Origin: Sinorhizobium meliloti
Lineage (GTDB): Bacteria; Pseudomonadota; Alphaproteobacteria; Rhizobiales; Rhizobiaceae
Reading direction: 5' to 3'
Length of the DNA: 64,000 nt
Assembly: GCF_035610345.1 (NCBI RefSeq)
Contig: NZ_CP141212.1
Location: 377,976 to 441,975 of the forward strand
This document shows, one piece after another, positions 19,427 to 28,524 of the stretch (position 1 is its first letter; every line of letters starts with the position of its first letter). The notes beneath the pieces were generated by a model that was not told the origin of the DNA, made no database searches, and worked only from the letters and a program-made list of their open reading frames with translations. The position numbers and the translations under genes were made by a program.

Positions 19427-20539
19427 ATGCTTTTCGATCTGCCGAACGACGATATCCTTTACGATGCGCTGCTGGCCCGCAGTTCCGATTATGAGGGCCA
19501 GGCCTTCGTTTGCGTCAAGAGCACCGGCATCTTCTGCCGGCTCTCATGTCCCGCCCGCAAGCCGAAGCGGGAGAACACTTTGTTCTTCGACAGCATTTCC
19601 GCCTGCATCAATTCCGGCTTCCGGCCGTGCCAACGTTGCCGCCCGCTGGAAGATGCTTCCGGGAAAGATCCGCTCGTCAAGGAGCTTGTCGAGCTGCTCG
19701 ACCGCCGGCCGGAGCACCGCTGGACGGAGGGCGATCTCGTGCGGCGCGGCTTCGATCCGTCGACAGTGCGGCGCGCCTTCAAGCGATCCCTCGGCGTCAC
19801 CTTTCTCGATCTCGCCCGCCAGCGGCGAATGGGCGAGGCCGCCCGCCAGCTCTCCGGCGGCGCCAGTGTCATCGAGGCGCAGATCGACGCAGGCTATGAA
19901 TCGCCGAGCGGTTTTCGCGCCGCCTTCGGGCGGCTGATCGGTCAGGCTCCCGCGAAATCGCAGGGGCGCGTGCTGCTCTTTGCCGACTGGATAGAGACGC
20001 CGCTGGGCCCCATGGTGGCGGTTGCCGACCAGACGCATCTTCACCTCATCGAGTTCCATGATCGCAAGGCCCTCCCGGCCGAAATGGAGAGTCTCAAGCG
20101 AAAGACGCACTCTGCGGTGGTGCCCGGCAGAACGCCGCCCATCGATCAGGTGGAGCGCGAGCTCAACGACTATTTTGCCGGGCGCTCGGCCGATTTTCGA
20201 ACACCGCTCGCCCTCGACGGCAGTGCCTTCGAGCGTCAGGTATGGGCAGAACTCGTTGCGATACCCGTGGGCGAGACACGCTCCTACAGCGACATCGCGC
20301 GGAAGGTCGCCACCCCGCAGGCGGTGCGTGCCGTGGCCAGGGCCAACGGCTCCAACTGCCTCGCAATCGTGGTGCCCTGCCACCGTTGCATCGGCGCTGA
20401 CGGATCGCTGACGGGCTATGGGGGCGGGCTCCGGCGCAAGCAATGGCTGCTTCGCCACGAGGGCAGAATGCGTCCTGTGGGGCTTTTCGGAGAATGGGAC
20501 CGGGAGATGCCTGCGCGGGCCGCCGCTCCAACGATGTAA
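19427..20539 (+). CDS. ada: Ada: methyl-response regulator and O6-methylguanine-DNA methyltransferase
   Basis: About 370 aa, all Ada domains in order. The N-terminal zinc domain has the four cysteines in TGIFCRLSCPARKP and FRPCQRCRP, the first being the methylphosphotriester acceptor. It is followed by an AraC-type HTH region (about residues 85-170) and a C-terminal methyltransferase with the active-site motif IVVPCHRCIG and the arginine finger region AVRAVARANGSN. Ada repairs alkylated DNA and, once methylated, activates its own regulon. I chose ATG 19427 because homologues begin near MLFDLP; ATG 19412 and GTG 19403 are in-frame alternatives. The next gene starts 37 bp downstream and may be co-transcribed. 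Confidence 0.92.
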   Translation: MLFDLPNDDILYDALLARSSDYEGQAFVCVKSTGIFCRLSCPARKPKRENTLFFDSISACINSGFRPCQRCRPLEDASGKDPLVKELVELLDRRPEHRWTEGDLVRRGFDPSTVRRAFKRSLGVTFLDLARQRRMGEAARQLSGGASVIEAQIDAGYESPSGFRAAFGRLIGQAPAKSQGRVLLFADWIETPLGPMVAVADQTHLHLIEFHDRKALPAEMESLKRKTHSAVVPGRTPPIDQVERELNDYFAGRSADFRTPLALDGSAFERQVWAELVAIPVGETRSYSDIARKVATPQAVRAVARANGSNCLAIVVPCHRCIGADGSLTGYGGGLRRKQWLLRHEGRMRPVGLFGEWDREMPARAAAPTM

Positions 20540-20576
20540 CGGATACGATCAACCTGACGGACTGGGAGAAGATACG

Positions 20577-21347
20577 ATGAGCCAGGAAGAAAGAGCGCTC
20601 GCCTTCGGGGCACTGCACCGGAAAGGCGATCCGGTGGTTCTGTACAACATCTGGGATGCAGGCAGCGCCCGGTGCGTGGCCGAGGCCGGCGCCAAGGCGC
20701 TCGCCACCGGGAGCTGGTCGGTCGCGGCGGCACATGGATACGGGGACGGGCAGAAGCTGCCGCTGCCTCTGCTGCTCGAGACCGTGCGCGAGATCGTCGC
20801 GGCAACGGACCTGCCGCTCTCGGTGGACTTCGAGGGCGCCTATTCGGAGGACCCGGCCCAGGCCGCGGCCAATGTCGCGCAAGTCATCGATGCGGGCGGG
20901 ATCGGCATCAATTTCGAGGACCAGATGGTTGGCAGGGGCGGCGTCCATCCGATCGACAAGCAGGCGGCTCGCATCCGCGCGATCCGCGAGATGGCGGAGC
21001 GACAGGGCATCGCACTGTTCGTCAACGCCCGCACCGACCTCTTCCTGCAGGAAAGCGATGCGGCGCGCCACGCGGCCCTGATGGAGGATGCGATCGCCCG
21101 CGCCGAGGCCTATGCGGATGCGGGCGCGAGCGGCTTCTTCGCACCGGGTCTCGCCGATCGGGACCTCATCGCCAGGCTCTGTGCGGCATCACCTTTGCCG
21201 GTCAACGTGATGATGATGCCGGGGGCACCGGACATTGCCACGCTGGCGGCCGCCGGCGTCGGGCGGGTGAGCTATGGGCCGTTCCCATACCGGGAGATGA
21301 TCGCCCGGCTCCGCGGCGAGGCGGAGAATGTTTACGGGACGAGGTAA
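20577..21347 (+). CDS. Isocitrate lyase/PEP mutase family protein
   Basis: 256 aa TIM-barrel protein of the PEP mutase/isocitrate lyase superfamily. Visible landmarks are YNIWDAGSARCVAEAGAKAL, the metal-binding VDFEGAYSEDP, GINFEDQ and NARTDLFL. Members cleave or form C-C or P-C bonds of 2-oxo acids (methylisocitrate lyase, oxaloacetate decarboxylase, carboxyPEP mutase). The short length and lack of a clear KKCGH motif argue against a true isocitrate lyase; the exact substrate is unknown. It follows ada by 37 bp on the same strand. Confidence 0.85.
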   Translation: MSQEERALAFGALHRKGDPVVLYNIWDAGSARCVAEAGAKALATGSWSVAAAHGYGDGQKLPLPLLLETVREIVAATDLPLSVDFEGAYSEDPAQAAANVAQVIDAGGIGINFEDQMVGRGGVHPIDKQAARIRAIREMAERQGIALFVNARTDLFLQESDAARHAALMEDAIARAEAYADAGASGFFAPGLADRDLIARLCAASPLPVNVMMMPGAPDIATLAAAGVGRVSYGPFPYREMIARLRGEAENVYGTR

Positions 21348-21353
21348 GAGATT

Positions 21354-21420
21354 GGGTCCCTCATCCCCGCTACCGGGACCCTTTCCCCGTCATGATGCGT
21401 CAAGACGGGGAGAAAGGTTA
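21354..21420. repeat. Dispersed palindromic repeat acting as possible bidirectional terminator
   Basis: Between convergent genes lies an imperfect hairpin: ACCCTTTCCCCGTC (from 21378) against GACGGGGAGAAAGGT (ending 21418), with a 12-base loop. It is preceded by CCTCATCC as in the partial copy at 3768-3806. The position after both stop codons suits transcription termination from either side. Confidence 0.5.
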
Positions 21421-21448
21421 GGGCAAGGGCACGCAAACAAGGCGCGCC

Positions 21449-22336
21449 TCACGGCACGATCAGCGTGCCTGCGCCGTGCTCGGTGAAGATTTCGAGCAGC
21501 ACCGAATGTGCCGTTTTGCCGTTGAGGATGACGACGCCCTGGACGCCGGCCTTGATCGCCTCGATGCAGGTCTCCACCTTCGGGATCATGCCGCCCGAGA
21601 TGGTGCCGTCGGCGATCAGCGCCCGCGCCTCGGCGACCGAGAGCTGTTTGATGAGTTCGCCCTTCTTGTTGAGAACGCCCGGAACGTCGGTCAGGAAGAG
21701 AAGGCGCGTCGCATTGAGCGCGCCGGCGATGGCGCCGGCAAAAGTGTCCGCGTTGATGTTATAGGTGTGGCCGTCCCGTCCCGGCGCCACAGGCGCGATC
21801 ACCGGTATCATCTCGGAGCGGGCGAGCAGATCGAGAAGGGTGCGGTCGACTTCGACGACATCGCCAACGAAGCCGAGGTCGAGCACGCGCTCGATGTTGG
21901 AATCCGGATCGCGGAAGGTCTTCTTCGCCTTTTCCGCAAAGACCATGTTGCCGTCCTTGCCGCAAAGGCCGATCGCCCATTCGCCCGTCTGGTTTATGAG
22001 CGCGACGATCTCTTTGTTGATCGACCCGGCAAGCACCATTTCGACGATTTCGACGGTCTTTTCGTCTGTGACGCGGAGCCCGCCCTCGAATTTGGACTCG
22101 ATGCCCATCCGGTTGAGCATGGCGCCGATCTGAGGGCCGCCGCCGTGAACGACGATCGGATTGACGCCGGACTGCTTCAGAAGCGCGATATCGCTGGCAA
22201 AGGCGCGCCCGAGGTCGGCATTGCCCATGGCGTGACCGCCGTATTTGACGACGATCGTCTTGTTCTCGTAGCGCTGCATGTAGGGCAGAGCCTGGGCTAG
22301 CAGGCGGGCCTGAATTTCACTTTCTGATGCGGACAT
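21449..22336 (-). CDS. argB: Acetylglutamate kinase
   Basis: Phosphorylates N-acetylglutamate, the second step of arginine biosynthesis. The 295 aa protein has the amino-acid-kinase landmarks: [12 protein letters not shown] (ATP lysine), [14 protein letters not shown], the acetylglutamate-binding ARG region [28 protein letters not shown], and [17 protein letters not shown]. The N-terminal helix (about residues 1-22) is the one that mediates hexamer formation in arginine-sensitive enzymes, so feedback inhibition is likely. engB, commonly near argB in rhizobia, is about 3 kb away on the same strand. Confidence 0.95.
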   Translation of the reverse strand: MSASESEIQARLLAQALPYMQRYENKTIVVKYGGHAMGNADLGRAFASDIALLKQSGVNPIVVHGGGPQIGAMLNRMGIESKFEGGLRVTDEKTVEIVEMVLAGSINKEIVALINQTGEWAIGLCGKDGNMVFAEKAKKTFRDPDSNIERVLDLGFVGDVVEVDRTLLDLLARSEMIPVIAPVAPGRDGHTYNINADTFAGAIAGALNATRLLFLTDVPGVLNKKGELIKQLSVAEARALIADGTISGGMIPKVETCIEAIKAGVQGVVILNGKTAHSVLLEIFTEHGAGTLIVP

Positions 22337-22391
22337 GGCGGATCCTCGAAAAATACCGGCTGCTGTTTAGCGCAACTCTCTGGAGGATGGA

Positions 22392-22629
22392 ATGATCCGG
22401 GCGCAACATAAAGCCATTGTGACGGCGGTCGCCTGGCTGAGCCGAAGTGCTCGCCGCGTGCGCGGCATGGCCGAGAAGCCGATTGACGGCGCTGGCGATT
22501 TGACTGATCCTGCTTTGATCCGGAAAGGACCGCCGCAGTCCCGAGAATAGGCGCATCGACGCTTGCCTGGAAGAGATCGAAGGGAATCGTGCCGGCCTTC
22601 TAAAGCTGAGAGAGTGCAGGAAGCCATGA
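22392..22629 (+). pseudogene. Decayed ECF sigma factor fused to its anti-sigma partner
   Basis: No intact ORF exists upstream of the anti-sigma gene, but translated fragments look like an ECF sigma factor of the RskA-partner type. One frame from 22392 gives TAVAWLSRSARRVRG then KPIDGAGDLTDPA; a second frame from about 22537 gives SPENRRIDACLEEIEG, then jumps directly to LLKLRECRKP and stop. The last residues match the end of such sigma factors, and the stop TGA (22627-22629) overlaps the anti-sigma ATG (22626) as ATGA, the usual coupling. About 240 of the expected 540 or so bases remain; most of regions 2 and 4 is gone, including the whole sigma-4 HTH. The match is by eye. Confidence 0.6.
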
Positions 22630-23339
22630 CGACGCAGAAGCCCGAAAGCGGAGATTCCCGCCGCGACGAGGTGATCGCGGGAGAGTACGTGCTCGGCGCG
22701 CTGTCTGCCGAGGACCGTCGCAAGGCCGAGGCGCGCATGGCAACGGACCGAAACTTTGCCGCCATGGTCATCCGCTGGCAGAACAATCTTGCGGCCTTCG
22801 GCGACGCCTATGAATCGGTCGCGCCGCGCCGCAGGTTTCGCTCCTCCGAGCACGCGGTCTTCGAAGCGGGCCGGGGCGCAGACGACCCCCGCGGTATCTG
22901 GGGCTCGCTTCCCCTTTGGCGCAGCGTCGCGCTGGTATCGCTTTCGGCTGTCGTCGTAATGGCAGGCGCGGTGGCCGGACTTTTCAGCGATCGCCGGGGC
23001 GGTACGCAACTCGTTGCGAGCCTCGAAGCGCAAGGCAGCGCCATCAACCTCGTCACGCACTTCGAACCGGCTACGGGGCGCCTCAGACTGTCGCCGGCCG
23101 CCGCCGGACAGCTGGAGGAGAAATCGCTCGAACTCTGGCTGATCAAAGGTGACGATCCCCCGGTATCGCTCGGCGTGCTGCCGCCGTCCGGCGAGGGGGA
23201 AATCGTGCTTGAGCCGGGAATGCGAAGCCGGATTGCCAGCGGCTCCAGGCTCTCCGTCAGTGTCGAGCCTCTGGGCGGCTCGGCGACCGGCTCGCCCACC
23301 GGTGCGGTCATCGCGCAAGGGACGGCGCGCGCTTTCTAG
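22626..23339 (+). CDS. RskA-type anti-sigma factor, orphaned
   Basis: 237 aa membrane protein. Residues about 14-60 form the anti-sigma domain (DEVIAGEYVLGALSAEDRRK, ATDRNFAAMVIRWQNNL). One membrane helix lies at about 97-120 (SVALVSLSAVVVMAGAVAGL), and the C-terminal part is the extracytoplasmic RskA domain (LELWLIKGDDPPVSLGVLP). Such proteins hold an ECF sigma factor inactive at the inner membrane until proteolysis releases it. The ATG overlaps the stop of the sigma-factor remnant. Because that sigma gene is broken, the protein either has no partner, has been recruited to another sigma factor, or is on its way to decay; its own reading frame is intact. Confidence 0.85.
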   Translation: MTTQKPESGDSRRDEVIAGEYVLGALSAEDRRKAEARMATDRNFAAMVIRWQNNLAAFGDAYESVAPRRRFRSSEHAVFEAGRGADDPRGIWGSLPLWRSVALVSLSAVVVMAGAVAGLFSDRRGGTQLVASLEAQGSAINLVTHFEPATGRLRLSPAAAGQLEEKSLELWLIKGDDPPVSLGVLPPSGEGEIVLEPGMRSRIASGSRLSVSVEPLGGSATGSPTGAVIAQGTARAF

Positions 23340-23486
23340 GTCTGGTTCCACGCGGGCCACGCGGTCACGGCAGGAATGCCGCGGCCGCTTTGAGCGCCGC
23401 GCGCCCGAGTGGACGCACAAAGTTTGAGTTCATGACGGCTGCTGCAACTCTGGTCGGTTTGTCGGCACAGCGGCGCTGTGGGAACC

Positions 23487-23630
23487 TTTCGGAGGACTGC
23501 AATCTCTCCTCTTCCTCATTCCTGTGCTTGTCACAGGAATCCAGCCAGACCAAGTCCTTGGGCTGGAAAGGCTCTTCCGCGCCGCAGACGCGGCGCTGCT
23601 TTCATCTCTGTGACGAGCACAGGAATGAGG
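23487..23630. repeat. RIME-like rhizobial intergenic mosaic element, copy 1
   Basis: A palindromic element bounded by CCTCATTCCTGTGCTTGTCA (from about 23514) and TGACGAGCACAGGAATGAGG (ending 23630), with an internal hairpin GCGCCGCAGACGCGGCGC. A leader, TTTCGGAGGACTGCAATCTC (23487-23506), precedes it and is shared with the copy at 52412. The core is inverted relative to the copies at 52438-52555 and 52750-52864. The family resembles the Rhizobium intergenic mosaic elements known from the literature; the name is given by resemblance. The spacer 23340-23486 before it contains nothing I recognise. Confidence 0.75.
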
Positions 23631-23682
23631 AAATCAAACCGGCCGCGGCGGGTGACCCCAATCTGAACAGGCCTTATTCAAT

Positions 23683-23752
23683 TTATCGTATCGACGCATC
23701 GTGCTTTCCGGAAATCGATACCGATTTCCGGGCCGATGCGGTAAATTACGAT
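23683..23752. repeat. Nested palindrome upstream of msrB
   Basis: A nested imperfect inverted repeat: CGCATCG (23695-23701) pairs with CGATGCG (23734-23740), and inside it CGGAAATCG (23709-23717) pairs perfectly with CGATTTCCG (23722-23730). An outer ATCGTA/TACGAT pair extends it. It resembles common rhizobial dispersed palindromes. It sits about 90 bp upstream of msrB and could affect its mRNA, but no regulatory role is shown. Confidence 0.55.
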
Positions 23753-23844
23753 ATCAGGCCGAACCGGCTGCGGGAGGAAGAAGCACTTCCGCCTCTCGCT
23801 CCAGATTCGGCCAATGCCAGTTGCATCGCCCGATGGAGGTTCCG

Positions 23845-24339
23845 ATGATCAGCCGGCGCGACTTGCTGATGGCGGGCGCGGCCCTGGCCGCGGTGGTCAC
23901 CTTGCGCGGTCTGTTATGGCCCATGCGCGCCGTCGCCGGCGACACCTTCGAAATCACCAGGACCGACGCGGAGTGGCGGGCGCTGCTCGGCGAGAACCGC
24001 TATCGCATTTTGCGGGAGGAGGGCACGGAGCCGCCGTTCAGCAGCCCGCTCGACGATGAAAAGCGAAACGGCCTCTTTCAATGCGCGGGATGCGCCTTGC
24101 CCGTCTATTCCTCCGAGGCGAAATATGACAGCGGTACCGGCTGGCCGAGCTTCTGGCAGGCGCTACCCGGCGCGATCGGCACACGCGAGGACGATACCCT
24201 GTTCATGACGAGGACCGAATGCCACTGCCGCCGCTGCGGCGGTCATCTCGGCCACATCTTCGACGACGGTCCGCCGCCGACCGGCAAGCGGCACTGCATC
24301 AACGGTCTCTCCCTGTCATTCGTACCGGAAACTGCCTGA
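23845..24339 (+). CDS. msrB: Peptide-methionine (R)-S-oxide reductase, Tat-exported
   Basis: 164 aa. The N-terminus MISRRDLLMAGAALAAVV has a twin-arginine motif and a hydrophobic stretch, so the enzyme is probably exported folded to the periplasm. The MsrB domain follows: the zinc pairs CAGC and CRRC, the GTGWPSFWQ motif, and the catalytic cysteine in RHCINGLSL. MsrB reduces methionine-R-sulfoxide. The Tat signal suggests repair of periplasmic proteins, which needs an electron donor not encoded nearby. Start ATG 23845 follows GGAGG by five bases; ATG 23833 would overlap that ribosome binding site. Confidence 0.92.
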   Translation: MISRRDLLMAGAALAAVVTLRGLLWPMRAVAGDTFEITRTDAEWRALLGENRYRILREEGTEPPFSSPLDDEKRNGLFQCAGCALPVYSSEAKYDSGTGWPSFWQALPGAIGTREDDTLFMTRTECHCRRCGGHLGHIFDDGPPPTGKRHCINGLSLSFVPETA

Positions 24340-24392
24340 GCGTGGGGATCTTCCCGCCGGCTCCGGCGAGAAGATCGCTGTGCAGCAACCGA

Positions 24393-24932
24393 TCAGAATG
24401 TCCCCGCCTGCGGCGACGGCGTCTGCGCCTCGGAAAGGGCTGCCTGAAGCTTCTGTTCCTGCTCCGGCGAGAGCGATGTCTTCAGCACGCGGCCGCGCAG
24501 GCCGGAGAATTCGGCCAGCACCTTTTCCGGCTGCACCTTGCGCACCAGAACGAAGAGCGCCGAGGAATTGTTCGGGATGGTGTTGCCGAGCGACTTGATG
24601 AAGTCGTCGTCGATCCCGTAATCGACAAGCGAGCCGGAAAGCGCACCGGCACCGGCGCCGATAGCGCCGCCGAGGGCGAAACCCGCGAGCGGATTGAGGA
24701 AGAGTAGCCCGACGAGCCCGCCCCAGAGGGAGCCGGAAAGGAGGCCGGACGTGGCTCCGACGGTGGTCAGGTTCATGCTCTGCTTCAGATGCACCTTGCC
24801 GTCGGCGTCGCGAACGACGACGACCGCATCTTCCAGATCGATCAGATACTCCTTCCTCAGGCTGTTGAGCTTCAAGAGGACCTTGTCGGCCTCATCCGTC
24901 GAATCGAATCCCACGACAATCAAATCGGACAT
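24393..24932 (-). CDS. DUF1269 family protein
   Basis: 179 aa with the DUF1269 pattern: a ferredoxin-like start (MSDLIVVGFDSTDEADKVL, EDAVVVVRDADGKVHLKQ), a central glycine-rich hydrophobic segment (about residues 60-105, GLVGLLFLNPLAGFALGGAI) and the SALFVLVRKV segment. Probably membrane associated. Function unknown. It is transcribed alone, convergent with msrB. Confidence 0.85.
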   Translation of the reverse strand: MSDLIVVGFDSTDEADKVLLKLNSLRKEYLIDLEDAVVVVRDADGKVHLKQSMNLTTVGATSGLLSGSLWGGLVGLLFLNPLAGFALGGAIGAGAGALSGSLVDYGIDDDFIKSLGNTIPNNSSALFVLVRKVQPEKVLAEFSGLRGRVLKTSLSPEQEQKLQAALSEAQTPSPQAGTF

Positions 24933-25059
24933 GTCTCTCTCCTGATCCTTCGGGCAGACAATCTGCCGCCGCGAAGCAGAGATAGAGCGCTTTTCATGTC
25001 AGGGTAGTGACGGAGGTCGAAGACGAGGGGATCGCCCTTCAGCGGCGCCGTTTCGCGCC

Positions 25060-25713
25060 TCAGCGCGTCACGGCAAGCTCGATCGCCGCGCGGAGGTCCT
25101 CGATGCCTTCGCCCTTTTCCGACGATGTCGACAGCACTTCCGGAAAGGCCGCCGGCCGCTTCTTGATCTTTTCGAGGGTTTCCCCGACGAGGCGCGGCAC
25201 GCCGGCCGCCTTGATCTTGTCCGTCTTGGTCAGCACGATCTGATAGGAAACCGCAGCCTTGTCGAGGAGTGCCAGCACGTCCTCGTCATTTTTCTTGATG
25301 CCGTGGCGCGCGTCGATCAGCACGTAGACGCGCTTCAGCGTCGAGCGGCCGCGCAGATAGTCGAACACCAGCTTCGTCCAGGCGTCGACCTGTTCCTTGG
25401 GAGCCTGCGCGTAGCCGTAGCCCGGCATGTCGACGAGCGCCATCGGCGGCAGGTCGTCGGCCTCGCCGGAATAGCCGTCCGGCACGAAATAGTTGAGTTC
25501 CTGGGTGCGGCCGGGCGTGTTCGATGTGCGCGCAAGGCCCTTATGGCCCACAAGTGCGTTGATCAGCGACGACTTGCCGACATTGGAGCGGCCGGCAAAG
25601 GCGATCTCCGTCGGTCCCTCCGGCGGCAGGAACTTCATCGACGGCACGCCGCGGATGAAGATCCACGGCCGGCCGAAGACGCTTGCGGCATTCTGCTTGT
25701 TCGTCCCGGACAT
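25060..25713 (-). CDS. engB: Ribosome biogenesis GTP-binding protein EngB (YsxC/YihA)
   Basis: 217 aa GTPase needed for large-subunit assembly and septation. All G motifs are visible: G1 [11 protein letters not shown]2 region [10 protein letters not shown]3 [10 protein letters not shown]4 LTKTDK and G5 near the [10 protein letters not shown] end. I used ATG 25713 (protein MSGTNKQN); starts at 25743 and 25767 are possible but precede a basic, poorly conserved stretch. It lies downstream of yidC on the same strand, but a terminator hairpin separates them. Confidence 0.93.
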   Translation of the reverse strand: MSGTNKQNAASVFGRPWIFIRGVPSMKFLPPEGPTEIAFAGRSNVGKSSLINALVGHKGLARTSNTPGRTQELNYFVPDGYSGEADDLPPMALVDMPGYGYAQAPKEQVDAWTKLVFDYLRGRSTLKRVYVLIDARHGIKKNDEDVLALLDKAAVSYQIVLTKTDKIKAAGVPRLVGETLEKIKKRPAAFPEVLSTSSEKGEGIEDLRAAIELAVTR

Positions 25714-25806
25714 GTTCTGGCGTTTCCTCTTTGGCCTCGGCATCAGGCTTTTGCAGAGGCTTGTCAAGCTTGAGAGCGCCCGGGCGGCGGCGGTGGCGCT
25801 CGGGAA

Positions 25807-25846
25807 ATCGAAAAGAAAAGCCCCGGAACGCGTCGCACCGGGGCTT
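25807..25846 (-). terminator. Intrinsic terminator after yidC
   Basis: A 9 bp perfect stem, AAGCCCCGG (25818-25826) and CCGGGGCTT (25838-25846), lies 33 bp beyond the yidC stop. On the minus strand it is followed by TTCTTTTCGATTT. It should end the rpmH-rnpA-yidC transcript, leaving engB with its own promoter or with read-through. Confidence 0.75.
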
Positions 25847-25878
25847 CCAACTCTTTCACTGCGCTTCCTGGAAGTGCT

Positions 25879-27666
25879 CTATTCCGCCGGTTTCGGTTTC
25901 TTCGAGAAGAGCGACTTCAGATTGTCGAAGAGTTCGACCTTGACGCCCTGACGCTTCATGATGATGCCTTGCTGCAGGATCGACAGCGTGTTGTTCCAGG
26001 CCCAGTAGATCACGAGACCGGCCGGGAACGATGCCAGCATGAAGGTGAAGACCACCGGCATCCATGTGAAGAGCATCGCCTGGGTCGGGTCCGGCGGCGT
26101 CGGGTTCATGCGCATCTGCAGGAACATGGTGATGCCCATGATTATCGGCCAGACGCCGAGATGCAGGAAGGACGGAGCATCGAAGGGCAGGAGACCGAAG
26201 AGATTGACGATCGTCGTCGGATCGGGCGCGGAGAGATCCTGGATCCAGCCGAAGAACGGCGCATGCCGCATCTCGATGGTGACGTAGATCACCTTGTACA
26301 GCGCGAAGAACACCGGAATCTGGATGAGGATCGGCCAGCAGCCCGCCAGCGGGTTGATCTTCTCTTCCTTGTAGAGCTGCATCATCGCCTGCTGCAGCCC
26401 CATCCTGTCGTCGCCGAATTTCTTCTTCAGCTCCTCCATCTTCGGCTGAACCTTCTTCATGTTCGCCATCGATGCGTATTGCTTGTTGGCGAGCGGGAAG
26501 AAGATGAGCTTGACGACGATCGTGGTGATCAGGATCGCGATGCCGAAATTGCCGAAGAGACGGAAGAAGAAATCCATCATTTTGAACATCGGCTTGGTGA
26601 TGAAGTAGAACCAGCCCCAGTCGATCAGCTTGTCGAAGTTGGGGATGGAATAGGCCACTTCGTAATTGTCGACGACCGGGACTTCCTTGGCACCGGCGAA
26701 GACGAGGTTCTTCAGCTCCACGGACTGGCCGGGGGCAACCGTCACCGCATCGCTCTTGTAGTCGCTCTGGTAACGCGGGCGCCCGTCGGCGAAATGCGAG
26801 AACCGGATGTCGAAGGGCGTCGCCTGCGGCGGCACGATCGTCGCGGCCCAGTATTTATCGGTGATGCCCAGCCATCCGCCGGTCGACTTACCCGGTTCGA
26901 CGGGCTCGTCGTCTTCGACCTTGGAATAGCCGACTTCCTGGAGGCCATGCTCTCCCGCAACGCCGACGAAGCCCTCGTGGAGCACGTAAATGCTCGGAGT
27001 CGTCGGCTTGTTGAAGCGCGTGACGCGGCCGTAGGAAGACAGGGAGACCGGCGCGGCGGTCTCGTTCTTGATGCTGTCGACCACCTGGAACATGTAGCGG
27101 TCGTCGACCGAGATGGTCCGGACAAAGGTGATGCCCTTGTCGTTCGTGTAGCTCAGCGTCACCGGCGTCGAGGGAGTGAGCTTGTCGCCGCCCGAAAGCG
27201 TCCATGTGGTCTGCGGCCCCGGAACCGATCCGGTCGCGTCCGATCCGATATAGCCGATTTCCGTGAAATAGCCGTCGGCGGTCTCCGCCGGGCTGAAGAG
27301 CGTGATGACCGGGCTCTTCGGGTCGACGGTTTCGTGGTAGCCCTTGAGTTTCAGGTCGTCGAAGCGTGCGCCGGTCAGGTTGATGGAGCCGGAAAGCGCC
27401 GGCGTGTCGATCGCCACGCGGGCCGATTTGCCGATTGCCTGATCGCGGCTTTCGCCTGCGCTCGGGATCGCACCGCCGGGCAGCGCCTGTCCAGGTGCAG
27501 CCGGCTGAGCGCCTGGCTGTTGCTGGGTCTGTTGCGCCTGCTGCGCCTGTTCCGCGGCAATGCGGTCCTTTTCCATCTTCGGGCTGACATAGAAGAACTG
27601 CCAGGCGATAAGGATCAGCACGGAAAGGGCGATCGCCACGAAATAATTGCGGTTGTTTTCCATCAT
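25879..27666 (-). CDS. yidC: Membrane protein insertase YidC
   Basis: 595 aa insertase for inner-membrane proteins, Sec-dependent and independent. It has the N-terminal helix ([21 protein letters not shown]), a Gln/Pro-rich linker (about 38-75), the large periplasmic domain (about 85-355) and the conserved five-helix core with [37 protein letters not shown] and [19 protein letters not shown], including the core arginine region near [18 protein letters not shown]. Its ATG overlaps the rnpA stop codon, with a second ATG directly next to it. Confidence 0.96.
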   Translation of the reverse strand: MMENNRNYFVAIALSVLILIAWQFFYVSPKMEKDRIAAEQAQQAQQTQQQPGAQPAAPGQALPGGAIPSAGESRDQAIGKSARVAIDTPALSGSINLTGARFDDLKLKGYHETVDPKSPVITLFSPAETADGYFTEIGYIGSDATGSVPGPQTTWTLSGGDKLTPSTPVTLSYTNDKGITFVRTISVDDRYMFQVVDSIKNETAAPVSLSSYGRVTRFNKPTTPSIYVLHEGFVGVAGEHGLQEVGYSKVEDDEPVEPGKSTGGWLGITDKYWAATIVPPQATPFDIRFSHFADGRPRYQSDYKSDAVTVAPGQSVELKNLVFAGAKEVPVVDNYEVAYSIPNFDKLIDWGWFYFITKPMFKMMDFFFRLFGNFGIAILITTIVVKLIFFPLANKQYASMANMKKVQPKMEELKKKFGDDRMGLQQAMMQLYKEEKINPLAGCWPILIQIPVFFALYKVIYVTIEMRHAPFFGWIQDLSAPDPTTIVNLFGLLPFDAPSFLHLGVWPIIMGITMFLQMRMNPTPPDPTQAMLFTWMPVVFTFMLASFPAGLVIYWAWNNTLSILQQGIIMKRQGVKVELFDNLKSLFSKKPKPAE

Positions 27667-28061
27667 GATTTCCTGGAACCGGCCGGTGGCCGCTTCTGTT
27701 TCGGCTTGTTTTCGATGCGATCCCGAAGCGCCCGAGTCAATGCGTCGAAAGGGGCATTCAGGAGATCGCGCCGGGCGACAATCACATAGTCGTGTCCGGG
27801 TTTCATTGCAAACCCGGCCGAAAGCCGCACGGCTTCCTTGAGGCGTCGGCGCATTCGGTTTCGCTCGACGGCATTGCCGTGTTTCTTGGTAACGGTGAAG
27901 CCGACGCGGGCTTCTCCCTCCGGATCGTTCCGGTCGAGAACTTCGAGGAGAAATAGCGGGCCTCTGCGGCTTTCTCCAGCCCGGACCGCCAAAAACTGCG
28001 GACGGCTTTTCAGCCGCCCGACAGCCGTCTTGTCTTTATCTGTCGTCATTTGCCCGGACAT
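27663..28061 (-). CDS. rnpA: Ribonuclease P protein component
   Basis: 132 aa basic protein that assists the RNase P RNA in tRNA 5' maturation. The RNR signature [19 protein letters not shown] is clear near residue 60. The C-terminus is Lys/Arg-rich. ATG 28061 lies 21 bp after the rpmH stop; ATG 28049 is an in-frame alternative, and neither has a strong ribosome binding site. The rpmH-rnpA-yidC order is the usual bacterial one. Confidence 0.95.
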   Translation of the reverse strand: MSGQMTTDKDKTAVGRLKSRPQFLAVRAGESRRGPLFLLEVLDRNDPEGEARVGFTVTKKHGNAVERNRMRRRLKEAVRLSAGFAMKPGHDYVIVARRDLLNAPFDALTRALRDRIENKPKQKRPPAGSRKS

Positions 28062-28082
28062 AAGGTTTCGGGCAGATTCGGC

Positions 28083-28217
28083 TTACGCCGAAAGACGCTT
28101 GCGGCCACGAGCCCGGCGGGCTGTGAGGACCTTGCGCCCACCCTTGGTGGACATACGTGCACGGAAGCCGTGACGGCGCTTGCGAACAAGCTTGGACGGT
28201 TGGTAGGTACGCTTCAT
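28083..28217 (-). CDS. rpmH: 50S ribosomal protein L34
   Basis: A 44 aa highly basic protein, too short for long-ORF scans, reading [17 protein letters not shown] followed by [14 protein letters not shown] and ending RGRKRLSA. This is full-length L34. It is the first gene of the rpmH-rnpA-yidC operon and has a strong promoter about 110 bp upstream. Confidence 0.97.
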   Translation of the reverse strand: MKRTYQPSKLVRKRRHGFRARMSTKGGRKVLTARRARGRKRLSA

Positions 28218-28325
28218 TTATTTAAATACCGCGGTGTGCGGTCCTTCTTGGGTTTGCATGATGCAAGAGCGTTTACGCGCCGGGCATGGCTCCGCCAACG
28301 GGCGGCTCCACCGGACGTGCGCGGC

Positions 28326-28354
28326 TTATAGGGACAAAAACCCGATAGAGTCAA
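28326..28354 (-). promoter_or_regulatory. Housekeeping promoter of rpmH-rnpA-yidC
   Basis: On the minus strand TTGACT (28354-28349) and CTATAA (28331-28326) are separated by exactly 17 bp. This closely fits the rhizobial sigma-70 consensus (CTTGAC, 17 bp, CTATAT). The leader to rpmH would be about 100 nt and is partly palindromic. The rest of the 307 bp spacer towards the MCP gene is AT-richer than the surroundings but shows no clear second promoter. Confidence 0.75.
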
Positions 28355-28524
28355 TTCCCAGGCGCCGGCGGCGTGCTCATGATTAGCCGCATGACACCCT
28401 AAAATGAGTGGGCCCGATGGGTGCTTTGTTAACCACGCGCATTTTAGCATTTACTCAGTAGCGTGTAAGCCGTGAGTTACTTTCCCGTTTTAGGCGAGTA
28501 TGCGGCTGGGGACAGGGACAGGAC

